DNA of 64,000 bases from CAG-698 sp964385755 (GTDB lineage Bacteria > Bacillota_I > Bacilli_A > ML615J-28 > CAG-698). The stretch lies in contig CAYLPZ010000003.1 in NCBI GenBank assembly GCA_964385755.1, positions 62,001 to 126,000 of the forward strand, written 5' to 3'. This document shows, piece after piece, positions 9,550-18,729 of the stretch. Within the stretch, counting starts at the first letter, position 1; every line of letters begins with the position of its first letter. Below the pieces are notes generated by a model. The model ran no database searches and was not told the origin of the DNA. It worked only from the letters and a program-made list of their open reading frames with translations. The translations under genes and the position numbers were made by a program.

Positions 9550-10422
9550 ATGAATATACTTAAAAAAATACTTTATCCTAAGCTAATCATTCGTATTATT
9601 TTAATTCCCATTGCAACATTTTCCTTAGTTTATTCTCTTATAAATATAGATACCCTTATCTTTTTTCAATATATAGCGTATTTCATTTCCTTTTATACTT
9701 TATTAATTTGGTGTCTAAAAATACCAAAGATTATAATATACTTTAAGAAAATAATAAGTAATAATAAATTATATATCAAGTGGCATAATGATATTTCTTT
9801 TAAAGTAAAGACTTCATTAAATATTTCTTTTGTGTGGAATACTAGTTATGGCATATTTCAATTATTCTTAGGAATTAAGCTCAACTCATTGTGGTATTAT
9901 TCTTTTGCCATATACTATATTTTACTTGCTTTTATGCGTTCTTTTTTATTTTCCCACACGAGAAAATTTAACCCAGGTGAAAATATTAAATCAGAGTGTA
10001 AAAAATATACTATATGTGGTTTTATACTATTGCTATTAAATTTGGCCTTAACAATTATTGAATACTACATTATTTTCAAAGATATGTCATTTAAACATCA
10101 TCAATACACGGTCATAGCTATGGCACTTTATACTTTTATTTCTTTCTCTGTGGCACTTATAAATGTATTTAAATACAAAAAATTTAATAGTCCAGTCGTA
10201 ACTGCTGCGAAAATAATTAGTTTATGTGTTGCTTGTGTTTCAATGGTAACTCTCACTTCTTCAATGCTTTATGTTTTTAGTAGTTCTGTTAATTCACAAA
10301 ATAAAATTATTTTAACTGTTGAAAGCACTGTTGTATCACTATTCATAATTATTATGGCTATTTACATGATTACTAATGGAATAAAGAAATTAAGTCTAAT
10401 AACAAAATGCGATAGAGAATAA
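9550..10422 (+). CDS. Polytopic membrane protein of unknown function
   Basis: A 290-residue protein of about eight predicted membrane helices separated by short basic loops, with almost no soluble domain. I do not recognise the family and see no catalytic or transporter motif. It is a single plus-strand gene between two minus-strand units, with its own extended -10 promoter, a GGAG ribosome site and its own terminator, so it is a monocistronic transcript. The region around TRKFNPGENI between the fourth and fifth helices is the only strongly polar stretch. Confidence 0.75.
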   Translation: MNILKKILYPKLIIRIILIPIATFSLVYSLINIDTLIFFQYIAYFISFYTLLIWCLKIPKIIIYFKKIISNNKLYIKWHNDISFKVKTSLNISFVWNTSYGIFQLFLGIKLNSLWYYSFAIYYILLAFMRSFLFSHTRKFNPGENIKSECKKYTICGFILLLLNLALTIIEYYIIFKDMSFKHHQYTVIAMALYTFISFSVALINVFKYKKFNSPVVTAAKIISLCVACVSMVTLTSSMLYVFSSSVNSQNKIILTVESTVVSLFIIIMAIYMITNGIKKLSLITKCDRE

Positions 10423-10442
10423 TCTCTACCGCTTATTTTTTT
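10409..10442 (+). terminator. Intrinsic terminator overlapping the stop codon
   Basis: A stem of about 10 bp (10409-10418 with 10423-10432, one mismatch) has the TAA stop in its loop and is followed by TTATTTTTTT. It ends the plus-strand gene and may also stop the converging liv operon. Confidence 0.8.
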
Positions 10443-10447
10443 ATATA

Positions 10448-11365
10448 TTATGAACCTAAATATGCTGCCTTTACTTTTTCATTATTTAATAGTTCTTCAC
10501 CAGTTCCTGATAATACAACATTTCCAGTTTCAAGAACATAGGCACGATCACAAATACTTAAAGCCATTTTAGCATTCTGTTCAACAAGTAAAATTGTTGT
10601 GCCATGAGCATTTAAATCTTTTATTATGTCAAAGATTTCTGTTACATAGATTGGTGATAATCCCATTGAAGGTTCATCCATTAGTAATATTTTTGGTTTG
10701 CTCATCATTGCTCTTGCCATTGCTAGCATTTGTTGTTCACCACCAGAAAGTGTTCCAGCTTTTTGCTTTCTTCTTTCCTTTAGTCTTGGGAATCGTTCAA
10801 ATACTTCCTCTAAATCTTCTTTGATCTTAGTTTGATTATGACGTCGATATGCTCCCATTTCTAGGTTTTCTTGAACTGTAAGTTCTGCAAACACTTGTCT
10901 TCCCTCAGGAACATGAGCTACACCATATAAAATACCATCATATGGTTTAATTTTAAATAAATCAGCTTTAACATATTTATTATACTTTTTACGAAGTTTT
11001 TCCACTTTTGCTTTAGCAAAGTAGCTTTCTTTACCAAATACTTCTTTAGCAATATCTTCATTTGAACTAATTTTGTCAAATGTTTTTTCGCTAGTTTGAT
11101 ATACAGCAAGTAATTTATCTGCCATCTTGGTTCCCGCAAATCTATTAAGGGTACGTTTATCTTTTAGCATTGATAAATCAAGTTGTGCACTACTTCCAGA
11201 CTCAACCTTAATTAATCCAGAAAGAGAACGAAGCAAAGTTGTTTTACCAGCACCATTTGCGCCAATCAAGACAACTATTTCACCTTGTTTAACATCAATA
11301 TTTATGCCTTTTAAAGCTTTAATATTGCCATTATATGTTACTTTTAAATCGCGTACTTCTAACAT
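10448..11365 (-). CDS. livF: Branched-chain amino acid ABC transporter ATP-binding protein LivF, with an insertion
   Basis: The ATPase has Walker A GANGAGKTT (residues about 35-43), VPEGRQVF (152-159), the signature LSGGEQQ (206-212), Walker B KILLMDEP and the switch His region VEQNA. The fold and operon position identify LivF, one of two ATPases powering the importer. At 305 residues it is about 70 longer than usual. The extra sequence is a Lys-rich helical segment at about residues 58-146, between the end of the Walker A helix and VPEGR, where the family normally has about 30 residues. Frame and ribosome site are intact, so the insert is translated. Confidence 0.9.
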   Translation of the reverse strand: MLEVRDLKVTYNGNIKALKGINIDVKQGEIVVLIGANGAGKTTLLRSLSGLIKVESGSSAQLDLSMLKDKRTLNRFAGTKMADKLLAVYQTSEKTFDKISSNEDIAKEVFGKESYFAKAKVEKLRKKYNKYVKADLFKIKPYDGILYGVAHVPEGRQVFAELTVQENLEMGAYRRHNQTKIKEDLEEVFERFPRLKERRKQKAGTLSGGEQQMLAMARAMMSKPKILLMDEPSMGLSPIYVTEIFDIIKDLNAHGTTILLVEQNAKMALSICDRAYVLETGNVVLSGTGEELLNNEKVKAAYLGS

Positions 11366-11367
11366 AT

Positions 11368-12153
11368 TTATTCTCCTAAGTATGCGGCAATTACTTCTTT
11401 ATTATTTCTAATTTCTTCAGGAACACCACTAGCAATTATTTTTCCGAAGCTTAGTACTGTAATCCATTCACATACACCCATTACTAATTTCATATCATGT
11501 TCAATCAATAGTATTGTTGCATTAAATTTTTTACGAAGGATATCAAATGTTTCCATTAGTTCCTGTGTTTCTGTTGGATTCATACCAGCAGCTGGTTCAT
11601 CTAAAAGTAATACTTTTGGATTAGTAGCCATAGCACGCGCAATTTCTAAGCACCTTTGTTTACCATAAGGTAAATTTTGAGCTTGCTCATTAGCATATTT
11701 ATCAAGTTTAAAGATTGATAATATTTCTAATGCTTTTGCTTTATACATTTCATATTCTTTATAAAAACTTGGAAGACGTAATGTAGAAGCAATTAATCCA
11801 GTTTTCATATCTTTATTAAATGCAACCATAACATTATCAAGAACTGATAGTTGTTTAAATAAACGAATATTTTGGAATGTTCGAGCTAGACCTAATTTTA
11901 CCATTTGATGAGGTTTAATATTCACAGGGACAACTTTATCTTCAATATAAATTGAACCAGATGTAGGAGTATATACTCCAGTTAAAAGGTTAAAGCAAGT
12001 TGTTTTACCAGCACCATTTGGACCAATAAGTCCAACTATTTCACCAGGATAAACTTTAATAGAAAAGTCATCAACAGCTTTTAAACCACTAAAACTAATT
12101 GATATATGTTCAACATTTAAAATTGGTTTTTGGTTTTCGCCTCTATTTTCCAT
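11368..12153 (-). CDS. livG: Branched-chain amino acid ABC transporter ATP-binding protein LivG
   Basis: 261 residues, normal for LivG. Walker A is GPNGAGKTT near residue 42, the LSYG-type signature is replaced by LPYGKQRCLEIARAM, and Walker B is VLLLDEPAAGMNP. LivG pairs with LivF to drive LivH/LivM. It starts inside the last codons of livM (11-bp overlap) behind a strong GAGGAGGTG ribosome site and ends 2 bp before livF, so translation of the three is coupled. Confidence 0.93.
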   Translation of the reverse strand: MENRGENQKPILNVEHISISFSGLKAVDDFSIKVYPGEIVGLIGPNGAGKTTCFNLLTGVYTPTSGSIYIEDKVVPVNIKPHQMVKLGLARTFQNIRLFKQLSVLDNVMVAFNKDMKTGLIASTLRLPSFYKEYEMYKAKALEILSIFKLDKYANEQAQNLPYGKQRCLEIARAMATNPKVLLLDEPAAGMNPTETQELMETFDILRKKFNATILLIEHDMKLVMGVCEWITVLSFGKIIASGVPEEIRNNKEVIAAYLGE

Positions 12154-13222
12154 CAGTTGTCACCTCCTCTTTTACTTTTTTCTTAAAGATTTTTCTAAAG
12201 AGGTTTTTTATCTTCTTAATAAGATTTTTACAGTTTTGTTTAAAGTTCAAAATGAACTTAGTCATACTAAATTCATGAATTCCAAATAACCCTTTAGGCG
12301 CAAAGATCATTATTAGAATTAATGCTAAAGAATAAATAATTAAACGTAAAGCACCAAAATTAGTTAATTTAATTGTTAAATAACTAAGAACTGTTGCTGA
12401 GAGGATGCTTCCAGTGTATGAGCCTAAACCACCAAATACTACCATAACTAAGTAATCAATTGATTTACTTAAGCCAAAGTTTTCAGGGTAAATTGAACCA
12501 ATTGTATGAGCAAACATTGCACCACCAATTCCCGCAAATACAGCAGATACGGTGAATGCTAATACTTTATATCTTGTTACTGAAATACCAGACGCTTCTG
12601 ATGCAATTTCATCTTCTCTTATTGATAAAATAGCTTTACCATGGCGAGAAGTCATAAATGAATATACGATAGCAACACAAATTACAGTTGTTACTAATGC
12701 AATTAATATACCCGCATAACCACCTAAATCTTTATTTGATGCACTTAATACTTTTGGAAGACCTGATAAACCTTGTGAACCTTTTGTGATAGGTAAGTTC
12801 TTGATTAAACACCTAATAGCCTCACCAAAGCCAAGTGTTACAATTGCTAAGTAGTCACCTCTTAGTCTTAAACATGGAATACCAACGATTAATCCAAAGA
12901 TTGCGCAAACTGCTGCAGATAATAAAATACATAGTAGAAATTGAACATACATATTTTCCATTGGAAAATATTTGCAAAATAGACCTGAGATATATGCACC
13001 TATTGCCATAAATCCTGCTTGACCTAAAACTATTTCACCCATTGATCCAGCTGAAATGTTTAGTGATACTGCAACTACAATATTTATACAAATTGTGATC
13101 ACTGTTGTTGTAAATGAACGACTAATAGACTTTGTTATTAAAGCTACAACTGCAATTAGTAAAATTGATGAAATCAAATTTACTAACATCGGAAAGCGTT
13201 TATGATTAATTAATTTTTTCAT
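12143..13222 (-). CDS. livM: Branched-chain amino acid ABC transporter permease LivM
   Basis: A 359-residue permease with about ten membrane helices and the LivM-type sequence GQAGFMAIGAYISG and LRGDYLAIVTLGFGEAIR in the coupling loop facing the ATPases. The last 35 residues are an extra Lys-rich cytoplasmic tail. The start ATG shares one base with the livH stop, which indicates translational coupling. The permease forms the membrane channel together with LivH. Confidence 0.93.
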   Translation of the reverse strand: MKKLINHKRFPMLVNLISSILLIAVVALITKSISRSFTTTVITICINIVVAVSLNISAGSMGEIVLGQAGFMAIGAYISGLFCKYFPMENMYVQFLLCILLSAAVCAIFGLIVGIPCLRLRGDYLAIVTLGFGEAIRCLIKNLPITKGSQGLSGLPKVLSASNKDLGGYAGILIALVTTVICVAIVYSFMTSRHGKAILSIREDEIASEASGISVTRYKVLAFTVSAVFAGIGGAMFAHTIGSIYPENFGLSKSIDYLVMVVFGGLGSYTGSILSATVLSYLTIKLTNFGALRLIIYSLALILIMIFAPKGLFGIHEFSMTKFILNFKQNCKNLIKKIKNLFRKIFKKKVKEEVTTDGK

Positions 13223-14109
13223 TATACTTTCTCCCTTCTATTTTTACCTAGAATTCCAGATGGTTTAACAAGTAATATAAAGATCAAAATTGAGAATGTA
13301 ATAACATCAACCCAAGCAGATCCAATATAAGGGATACATAAATGTTCTATAACACCTATTATTAAGCCGCCAAGAACAGCTCCAGGGATTAATCCAATTC
13401 CACCAAGAACAGCAGCAACGAAGGCCTTAATACCTAAAGTTGAGCCAAGCATATTATTAAATCCTTGGTAATAGATACAATACATTACAGAAGCTAATCC
13501 CGCAAGCATAGCTCCAATGATAAATGTTGTAGAAATTGTTTTATCAACATTAATTCCCATCAAAACTGCCGCATCAGGATTTTCACTTACAGCTTTCATT
13601 GCTTTTCCTGGTCTTGTCTTATTTACAAATAACGTTAACACTGTAGTACTTATTATTAGTAATACTATCATAAGTATTAATTTCCATTGAATTGTTAAAT
13701 CACCTAATGTAAATGATCCTAAATCAGGAATTATTTCAGGTGACTCTTTATCACGACTACTAAATGCAAGTGCAAATAAATTCTCAAGTAAGAATGATAC
13801 TGCAATTGCAGTAATTAGAGCTGTGATTCTTTTTGATTTTCTTAAAGGTTTATAAGCTAATTTTTCAGTTAGAAAACCTAATAATCCCGTTAATACCATT
13901 GTTATTAAGACACTAAAGACGGGTGGAATACCTAGTCCTAATAGAATATTTGTAGCACCTAATGCTACGAAGCAGCCTACCATTATAAAATCGCCATGGG
14001 CAAAGTTTATTAGTTTTATAATTCCATAAACCATTGTATATCCAAGTGCGACAAGTGCGTAGATACTACCAGACGATAAACCATTTATTAAGTATTCAAA
14101 AAATTCCAT
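13222..14109 (-). CDS. livH: Branched-chain amino acid ABC transporter permease LivH
   Basis: 295 residues, about eight helices. The N-terminal GLSSGSIYALVALGYTMVYGIIKLINFAHGD is the classical LivH signature (residues about 9-40). It sits between the binding protein and livM, with a GGAG ribosome site 9 bp before the ATG. With LivM it forms the translocation pore for leucine, isoleucine and valine. Confidence 0.94.
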   Translation of the reverse strand: MEFFEYLINGLSSGSIYALVALGYTMVYGIIKLINFAHGDFIMVGCFVALGATNILLGLGIPPVFSVLITMVLTGLLGFLTEKLAYKPLRKSKRITALITAIAVSFLLENLFALAFSSRDKESPEIIPDLGSFTLGDLTIQWKLILMIVLLIISTTVLTLFVNKTRPGKAMKAVSENPDAAVLMGINVDKTISTTFIIGAMLAGLASVMYCIYYQGFNNMLGSTLGIKAFVAAVLGGIGLIPGAVLGGLIIGVIEHLCIPYIGSAWVDVITFSILIFILLVKPSGILGKNRREKV

Positions 14110-14177
14110 AAGCTTATTCTCCTAACACACTTATTTTTCTCCGTAAGGATATTTTATATTTAAATATTATATAATAA

Positions 14178-15359
14178 TTATAGTTCTTTGTATAAAGATA
14201 ATGATCCATCAGCGTGGAATTCAAGAACTGGAGCACTCTTTTGTGGGTTGTTCTTTTCATCAAATGTTAATGCACCAGTACATCCTTCAAATGAAATACC
14301 TTTTAATGCGGCAACAACATCAGCATTATCAGTTGAATTTGCTTTTTCGATTGCGGCAACTGCAAGATATAATGCATCATATGCTAAAGCTGCAAACATT
14401 GAAGGAACTTCTTCATGACCATTCTTATATAATTCTGTTCCAGCTCTATTAAATTCTGCTTTATAATCAGCATAGAATGATTTAACTTGTTCTTTTTCTG
14501 AACCAGAAAAAATACCAGTTACATAGAAGCAGTTTTCAAAATATTCAGGGTGTGCATAATTAGCAGTAGCACCATCCCATCCATCACCGCCAAAGAACAT
14601 ACAATCAACACCAGCTTCACGGCAAGCAGCAACAGCAGTTCTAATTTGATCAGTATAGTCAGGCATTACAATTGCATCTGGAGCAGCATTTTTAATTTCT
14701 GTAACAAATGAGCTCATAGAGTTCTTTAATGCATCTAAATTATCATAATTTAATAATTTTGCAACTTCAACTTTTCCTTCAACTTCACTAACAAATGCAT
14801 CACAAATACCAGAAGAGTATGCGTCAGCAGTGTTCTTTAAAACAACAACTTTTTTAACGCCTTTATCTAAAGCAAGCTTAGAAAGAATTGTACCTTGATA
14901 AGAATCAATAAAGCAAGTACGGAATACAGATCCTTTTAATTTACCATCATCATAAGTTACAACATCACCTGTTGCAGTTGGAGTGATCATTGGAACACCA
15001 TCTTCAGCAGCTGCAGAAGAAACTGCTATAGTAGTATTAGTGATAACTGGTCCAACGATAATATCAACATCTTCAGCTATTGATTGATATTGGTTAACAG
15101 CTGTAGTAGGATCAGCTGTATCATCTTTTATAACTAATTCTATTTGTTTTTTAGCGCCATCAACATTAACACCACCAGCTTCATTGATTTGTTTAGTAGC
15201 TAGTTTAACACCATTAACTACTTCTTCAGCATAGAATTGTGCTGCAACACTTAAGTTACCGATAACACCTATTTTAACAGTATCATTTTCTTTTTCACCA
15301 CAAGCAATTAGGCCAAATCCTAAAGCCAACATCATAACTACGAATAGAAATTTTTTCAT
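14178..15359 (-). CDS. livJ: Branched-chain amino acid ABC transporter substrate-binding lipoprotein
   Basis: A 393-residue periplasmic-binding-protein-type I lipoprotein. The signal peptide ends at LIAC with the lipidated Cys at residue 20, and the mature part begins VKIGVIGNLSVAAQFYAEEV as in LivJ/LivK. On this Gram-positive-type cell it would be anchored outside the membrane and deliver ligand to LivHM. It is the first gene of the operon, 68 bp ahead of livH. The T-box leader upstream points to isoleucine as the sensed amino acid. Confidence 0.93.
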   Translation of the reverse strand: MKKFLFVVMMLALGFGLIACGEKENDTVKIGVIGNLSVAAQFYAEEVVNGVKLATKQINEAGGVNVDGAKKQIELVIKDDTADPTTAVNQYQSIAEDVDIIVGPVITNTTIAVSSAAAEDGVPMITPTATGDVVTYDDGKLKGSVFRTCFIDSYQGTILSKLALDKGVKKVVVLKNTADAYSSGICDAFVSEVEGKVEVAKLLNYDNLDALKNSMSSFVTEIKNAAPDAIVMPDYTDQIRTAVAACREAGVDCMFFGGDGWDGATANYAHPEYFENCFYVTGIFSGSEKEQVKSFYADYKAEFNRAGTELYKNGHEEVPSMFAALAYDALYLAVAAIEKANSTDNADVVAALKGISFEGCTGALTFDEKNNPQKSAPVLEFHADGSLSLYKEL

Positions 15360-15423
15360 AAATCTTTTCTCCTTTTTTTATTATTAATATATAAGTGGAT
15401 ACTTTAACCATGTAAAAAGAAAC

Positions 15424-15680
15424 AAAAAAGTTCTTGTCTATCAAAAAAAACAAGAACATCATTTCTATTATACCATCTTTTTGATAATGCTATCACATCA
15501 CCAGTATGCTAACGGATACCACCCGATCCATCTTAATTGTAACGATTGTTACGTTCAGACAACTACTAGCAGAATGATTTTCACACTCAAGTGATATCTA
15601 CCTTACACCAATAGTAGACTCTCTAAAATCACTTTTTGAACTGTTACTCTTTTCTGATTAACGTATTTACTTATACTTAC
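15424..15680 (-). promoter_or_regulatory. T-box leader RNA (isoleucine specifier) of the liv operon
   Basis: On the minus strand the leader shows T-box hallmarks in order: AGAGAG then GGTGTAAGG in the Stem I head (15601-15609), a specifier ATC at 15576-15578 in the context GAAA-ATC-ATTCT (as in known T-boxes), and the antiterminator sequence GGGTGGTATCCG (15513-15524). Its TGGT bulge would pair with the ACCA end of tRNA-Ile. A terminator (8-bp stem 15430-15437/15450-15457, six T residues) follows. Uncharged tRNA-Ile should stabilise antitermination and switch the importer on when isoleucine is scarce. The T box differs slightly from the AGGGTGGNACCGCG consensus, and I could not draw the mutually exclusive terminator helix convincingly. 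Confidence 0.82.
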
Positions 15681-15684
15681 TAGT

Positions 15685-15713
15685 ATTATACGCCAATTTG
15701 CAAATTATGTAAA
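15685..15713 (-). promoter_or_regulatory. Promoter of the liv operon
   Basis: Minus strand TTTACA (15708-15713), 17-bp spacer, TATAAT (15685-15690), just ahead of the T-box leader. Confidence 0.75.
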
Positions 15714-15785
15714 TATTTTTCATAAATGTAAACGTTTTATGAAAGTGTTTTTTTAAGATTTTATAAATAATTAATAATTATTTAA

Positions 15786-17147
15786 TTATTTTAATGGTTT
15801 TTTATATATAATTGCGTTAGTATGCAATTTTTTTACCTCTTTATATCCATTATGTTCATAATAACCCTTATTACAAGTATTATCAGCCCAAAGTAGAATA
15901 TTATCCGGTTTTTCTCTATCAATAACCTCTTTAAATAATTTAGAACCTAAATGCATATTTTGCATATTTCTCCTCACCGCAACTAAACTAATATAAATAT
16001 CATTTTCACTCAAATATTTTTTACTGATGTTTGTGTTATAAATTATTTTTTTCATATAATTGCTATTATATTCTTGATAATTGGACGTGATCTTCTCATT
16101 TCCTTTAGCGTAAAATAGGAAAGCGACTACTTCATCATTCATATAAATATATTCTTGATAATAGTTTCTTTTACTATATTCTAATAAATCTTCAACATTT
16201 TTCTTTCCATCTTTATAGAAAACTTCATTTAATATTTCAAAACAATTATCTTTTTTTAAGTAACTATTTTTCATATCTAATGCTTTTTGCTTATATAGTT
16301 TATAATCTAATACAAAACTAAGCCCATGTGGTGCATTTGAAACTTTTACAAAATCAACATATTCTTTATTAGTTTCTTTAATTCTCTCGCTCATTTCCAC
16401 AGGAACAAGTTTATCATTATCACCATGAATTAATAAGATTGGTATTTTTGCCTCCTTAACTGCTTTATAGCAATCATTTGCTTCTATATTAAAATGTCCG
16501 AAAACTATTCCAGATAGTTTCACAAAAGGATAAAGAAGTTTTACAGGAAATCCTCTTTTTTTCATTACACTTTGTATTATTTCTTTTGGTGAAGAAAAAG
16601 GGCAATCCGCAATCACATATTTAATATCATTTTGATTTATTTTGTTTAAACTCATTAAAACAGTTGACGCTCCCATTGATACTCCTTCAAGAATTATTTC
16701 TCGATTTGGATATTTTTCTTTAACATAATTAATCCACTCGCAAACATCATTTGCTTCTTTTACTCCAAAAGATATTGTTCTTCCGTCACTTTTACCATGA
16801 CCTCTTTGATCAACTACTATTGCATCAAAACCTAGTTCTAAAGTTAATTTTAATCCACCTGAGAAATCAACAAGAGCTCTACCTTTATACCCATGAAATA
16901 AAATAGCTATAGGTAAAGCATTTGAACGTATGTACTCTTTTGCGTAAAGAGTTTTATGATCCTTTGTTCTAATTGATATTTCGTTATAATGATATTCTTC
17001 GATATCATTTATTAGTTTATTCATTGTATCAATATAAGGTTTGTATTCTTTAGTTTCATAAAATGCTTTTTTAATTTTCTTCTTTTGATTATTATAAAAT
17101 ACATTTAAATATAAAACATATAAAAATATTAGAAAAAGTGTGATCAT
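15786..17147 (-). CDS. Alpha/beta hydrolase fused to a GNAT acetyltransferase
   Basis: 453 residues in three parts: an N-terminal membrane anchor (about 1-16), an alpha/beta hydrolase of the YqkD/serine aminopeptidase type, and a C-terminal GNAT domain (about 330-453). The hydrolase has the oxyanion loop LFHGYKG, VDQRGHGKSDG, the nucleophile elbow GVSMGAS, an acid in HGDNDKLVP and the catalytic His in APHGLSF. The GNAT part has a recognisable acetyl-CoA loop region, LVAVRRNMQNMHLGSKLF, and ends GYYEHNGYKEVKKLH. The combined activity on one membrane-tethered chain is unusual and its substrate unknown. The start overlaps the yaaA stop by 4 bp. Confidence 0.82.
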   Translation of the reverse strand: MITLFLIFLYVLYLNVFYNNQKKKIKKAFYETKEYKPYIDTMNKLINDIEEYHYNEISIRTKDHKTLYAKEYIRSNALPIAILFHGYKGRALVDFSGGLKLTLELGFDAIVVDQRGHGKSDGRTISFGVKEANDVCEWINYVKEKYPNREIILEGVSMGASTVLMSLNKINQNDIKYVIADCPFSSPKEIIQSVMKKRGFPVKLLYPFVKLSGIVFGHFNIEANDCYKAVKEAKIPILLIHGDNDKLVPVEMSERIKETNKEYVDFVKVSNAPHGLSFVLDYKLYKQKALDMKNSYLKKDNCFEILNEVFYKDGKKNVEDLLEYSKRNYYQEYIYMNDEVVAFLFYAKGNEKITSNYQEYNSNYMKKIIYNTNISKKYLSENDIYISLVAVRRNMQNMHLGSKLFKEVIDREKPDNILLWADNTCNKGYYEHNGYKEVKKLHTNAIIYKKPLK

Positions 17148-17884
17148 TTGCTTTCCTCTCTTATAAATATTAATTTATCACTAGGACTATTTTCATCATA
17201 TTTATATCCTAGGTCATTAAACATTTTTACTTCATCAATCGTTTTTATTTTTCTTTTCGCAAGGTATTTTACCATTGCTCCTCTTGCCATTTTAACATAT
17301 ACTCCTTTTTCTATTAACTTATTATTAACTTTTTCATAAAATAAAACAGAAATGATTTTTCCTTTATTTTTATTATCGTATAGTATTTTACTATATTCCT
17401 TTGAGGCAAGATCTAATATTATTTCATCAGAAGCAAAAATCGCTTCTGATACTTCTTTTTCCCAATACTGATACAAGTTTTCATAGCCATCAAAAGAGTA
17501 TTTTAGGCCCATTTCAAGACGATATAAGCTAATTAGATCAAATGGTCTGACTACGCCATATAAACCAGATATTATAAACATATTATCATTTAAATACTCT
17601 AACTCACTACTTTCTAGAATTGATGGATTCATGTATTGATACTGAATGCCATCGTATGATAGTATCGCTGTTGAAATACCATCATATGAAAAAGATTGAT
17701 AGTAATTATATGTGTCTACAGCTATTTTTTCGTTAACATTAAATACCTTCTTAAAATCATTAACTGAAAACTTTTTAAACATTTCGACTAAATATTTAGT
17801 TTTTTCAGGAAATAAAGGTTTGCTTTCATAAGAAACTAATTCATTTACTTTCATCTTTTTTGCGGGAGAGATTATTATTTTCAT
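17144..17884 (-). CDS. yaaA: YaaA family peroxide stress protein (DUF328)
   Basis: From the ATG at 17884 (after AGGTGA) the protein begins MKIIISPAKKM, the exact family N-terminus, and runs about 246 residues, the usual length. It contains SGLYGVVRPFDLISLYRLEM, typical of the family. YaaA binds DNA and in E. coli lowers free iron during peroxide stress. An in-frame upstream extension of 23 codons lacks a better ribosome site and is not used. The next gene overlaps by 4 bp (ATGA). Confidence 0.92.
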   Translation of the reverse strand: MKIIISPAKKMKVNELVSYESKPLFPEKTKYLVEMFKKFSVNDFKKVFNVNEKIAVDTYNYYQSFSYDGISTAILSYDGIQYQYMNPSILESSELEYLNDNMFIISGLYGVVRPFDLISLYRLEMGLKYSFDGYENLYQYWEKEVSEAIFASDEIILDLASKEYSKILYDNKNKGKIISVLFYEKVNNKLIEKGVYVKMARGAMVKYLAKRKIKTIDEVKMFNDLGYKYDENSPSDKLIFIREESK

Positions 17885-18232
17885 ATTTTCACCTATTTTA
17901 GTAGCAGGTAGTGCAAAATTACTAATAATATCATTTTTATCTTTATTGTTCAATATCCGATATATTTTTTTGCATTACTATTATTTGTTTTTACTTATAT
18001 CAATGTATGTTCATTATTATATCTTGTAATAAAGTCCATTTTAAAGCTACTTGATTTACAATGATATAATTATTTATGAAACTTATTAAAAGTATCTACT
18101 TTTTTAAATTAGTTATTTTTTATAATTATAACTTATTGTGTACTTTATTTCAACATATAATAAATGTGTAATTTTGCATATCATTGTTAGTTTTTAACCT
18201 GAATTCCTAATTAAGATTATACACTTAATAGA

Positions 18233-18410
18233 TTAATCAAGTATTTCATTTATATTATCATATGGTAACCTTTTTTCTATTTTTTAAAACACTTGTGCAT
18301 CTTCTTCTACAAAAAACAAAAGATCAGTGCTTCATCGCTACCAATATAAGACTTTGGAAATCCAAAACTCAATATATCTATTTTTAATTAATGCTTTAAG
18401 AGTTTCTATT
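18233..18410 (-). pseudogene. Unidentified coding remnant downstream of the hypB remnant
   Basis: Pieces such as KIKIETLKALIKNRYIE, FGFPKSYIGSDEALIF and KIEKRLPYDNINEILD can be read in order on the minus strand, but only by joining two frames and crossing stops. It looks like a second decayed gene of about 60 residues. The family is not recognised. Confidence 0.35.
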
Positions 18411-18658
18411 TTAATTTTCTTGTTTTCCTCCTATTTTCTTATTGATTTTTTCCTTCATATAACTTGTAAATTCAGTCATTTCATCATTTGTTTTCGAACT
18501 TAATTTTAAAAAAATTCTATTGATGGATTTATTCTTTTCACATTTACTTTTAGTCTATCAATATCAAAATTAAAGTAAGGAAGAGCATCAATTTTTGTCA
18601 CTACTAATGTATCAGATACACTAAACATTAAGGGGTATTTATGTGCATTTTTATCACC
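18411..18658 (-). pseudogene. Remnant of hypB (hydrogenase/urease nickel incorporation GTPase)
   Basis: About 82 codons in one frame: KYPLMFSVSDTLVVTKIDALPYFNFDIDRLKVNVKRINP, then SSKTNDEMTEF. This matches the C-terminal half of HypB, including the NKxD-like TKID guanine motif and the KYP-MF motif. An in-frame TAG (18659-18661) precedes it, and the Walker A half is absent because the uraA terminator lies there instead. HypB loads nickel into hydrogenases, so an ancestor probably had a [NiFe] hydrogenase. The rest of 17954-18410 holds only further decayed sequence and the yaaA promoter region. Confidence 0.72.
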
Positions 18659-18700
18659 CTAAAGACATTTACCACAAGAATATAAACTTTGTCTAAAAAA

Positions 18701-18729
18701 GTAAAAAAAGTAAGGAAAAACCTTACTTT
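18701..18729 (-). terminator. Intrinsic terminator of uraA
   Basis: A 9-bp stem (18707-18715 with 18721-18729), a 5-nt loop, then seven T residues on the minus strand directly past the uraA stop. Confidence 0.82.
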
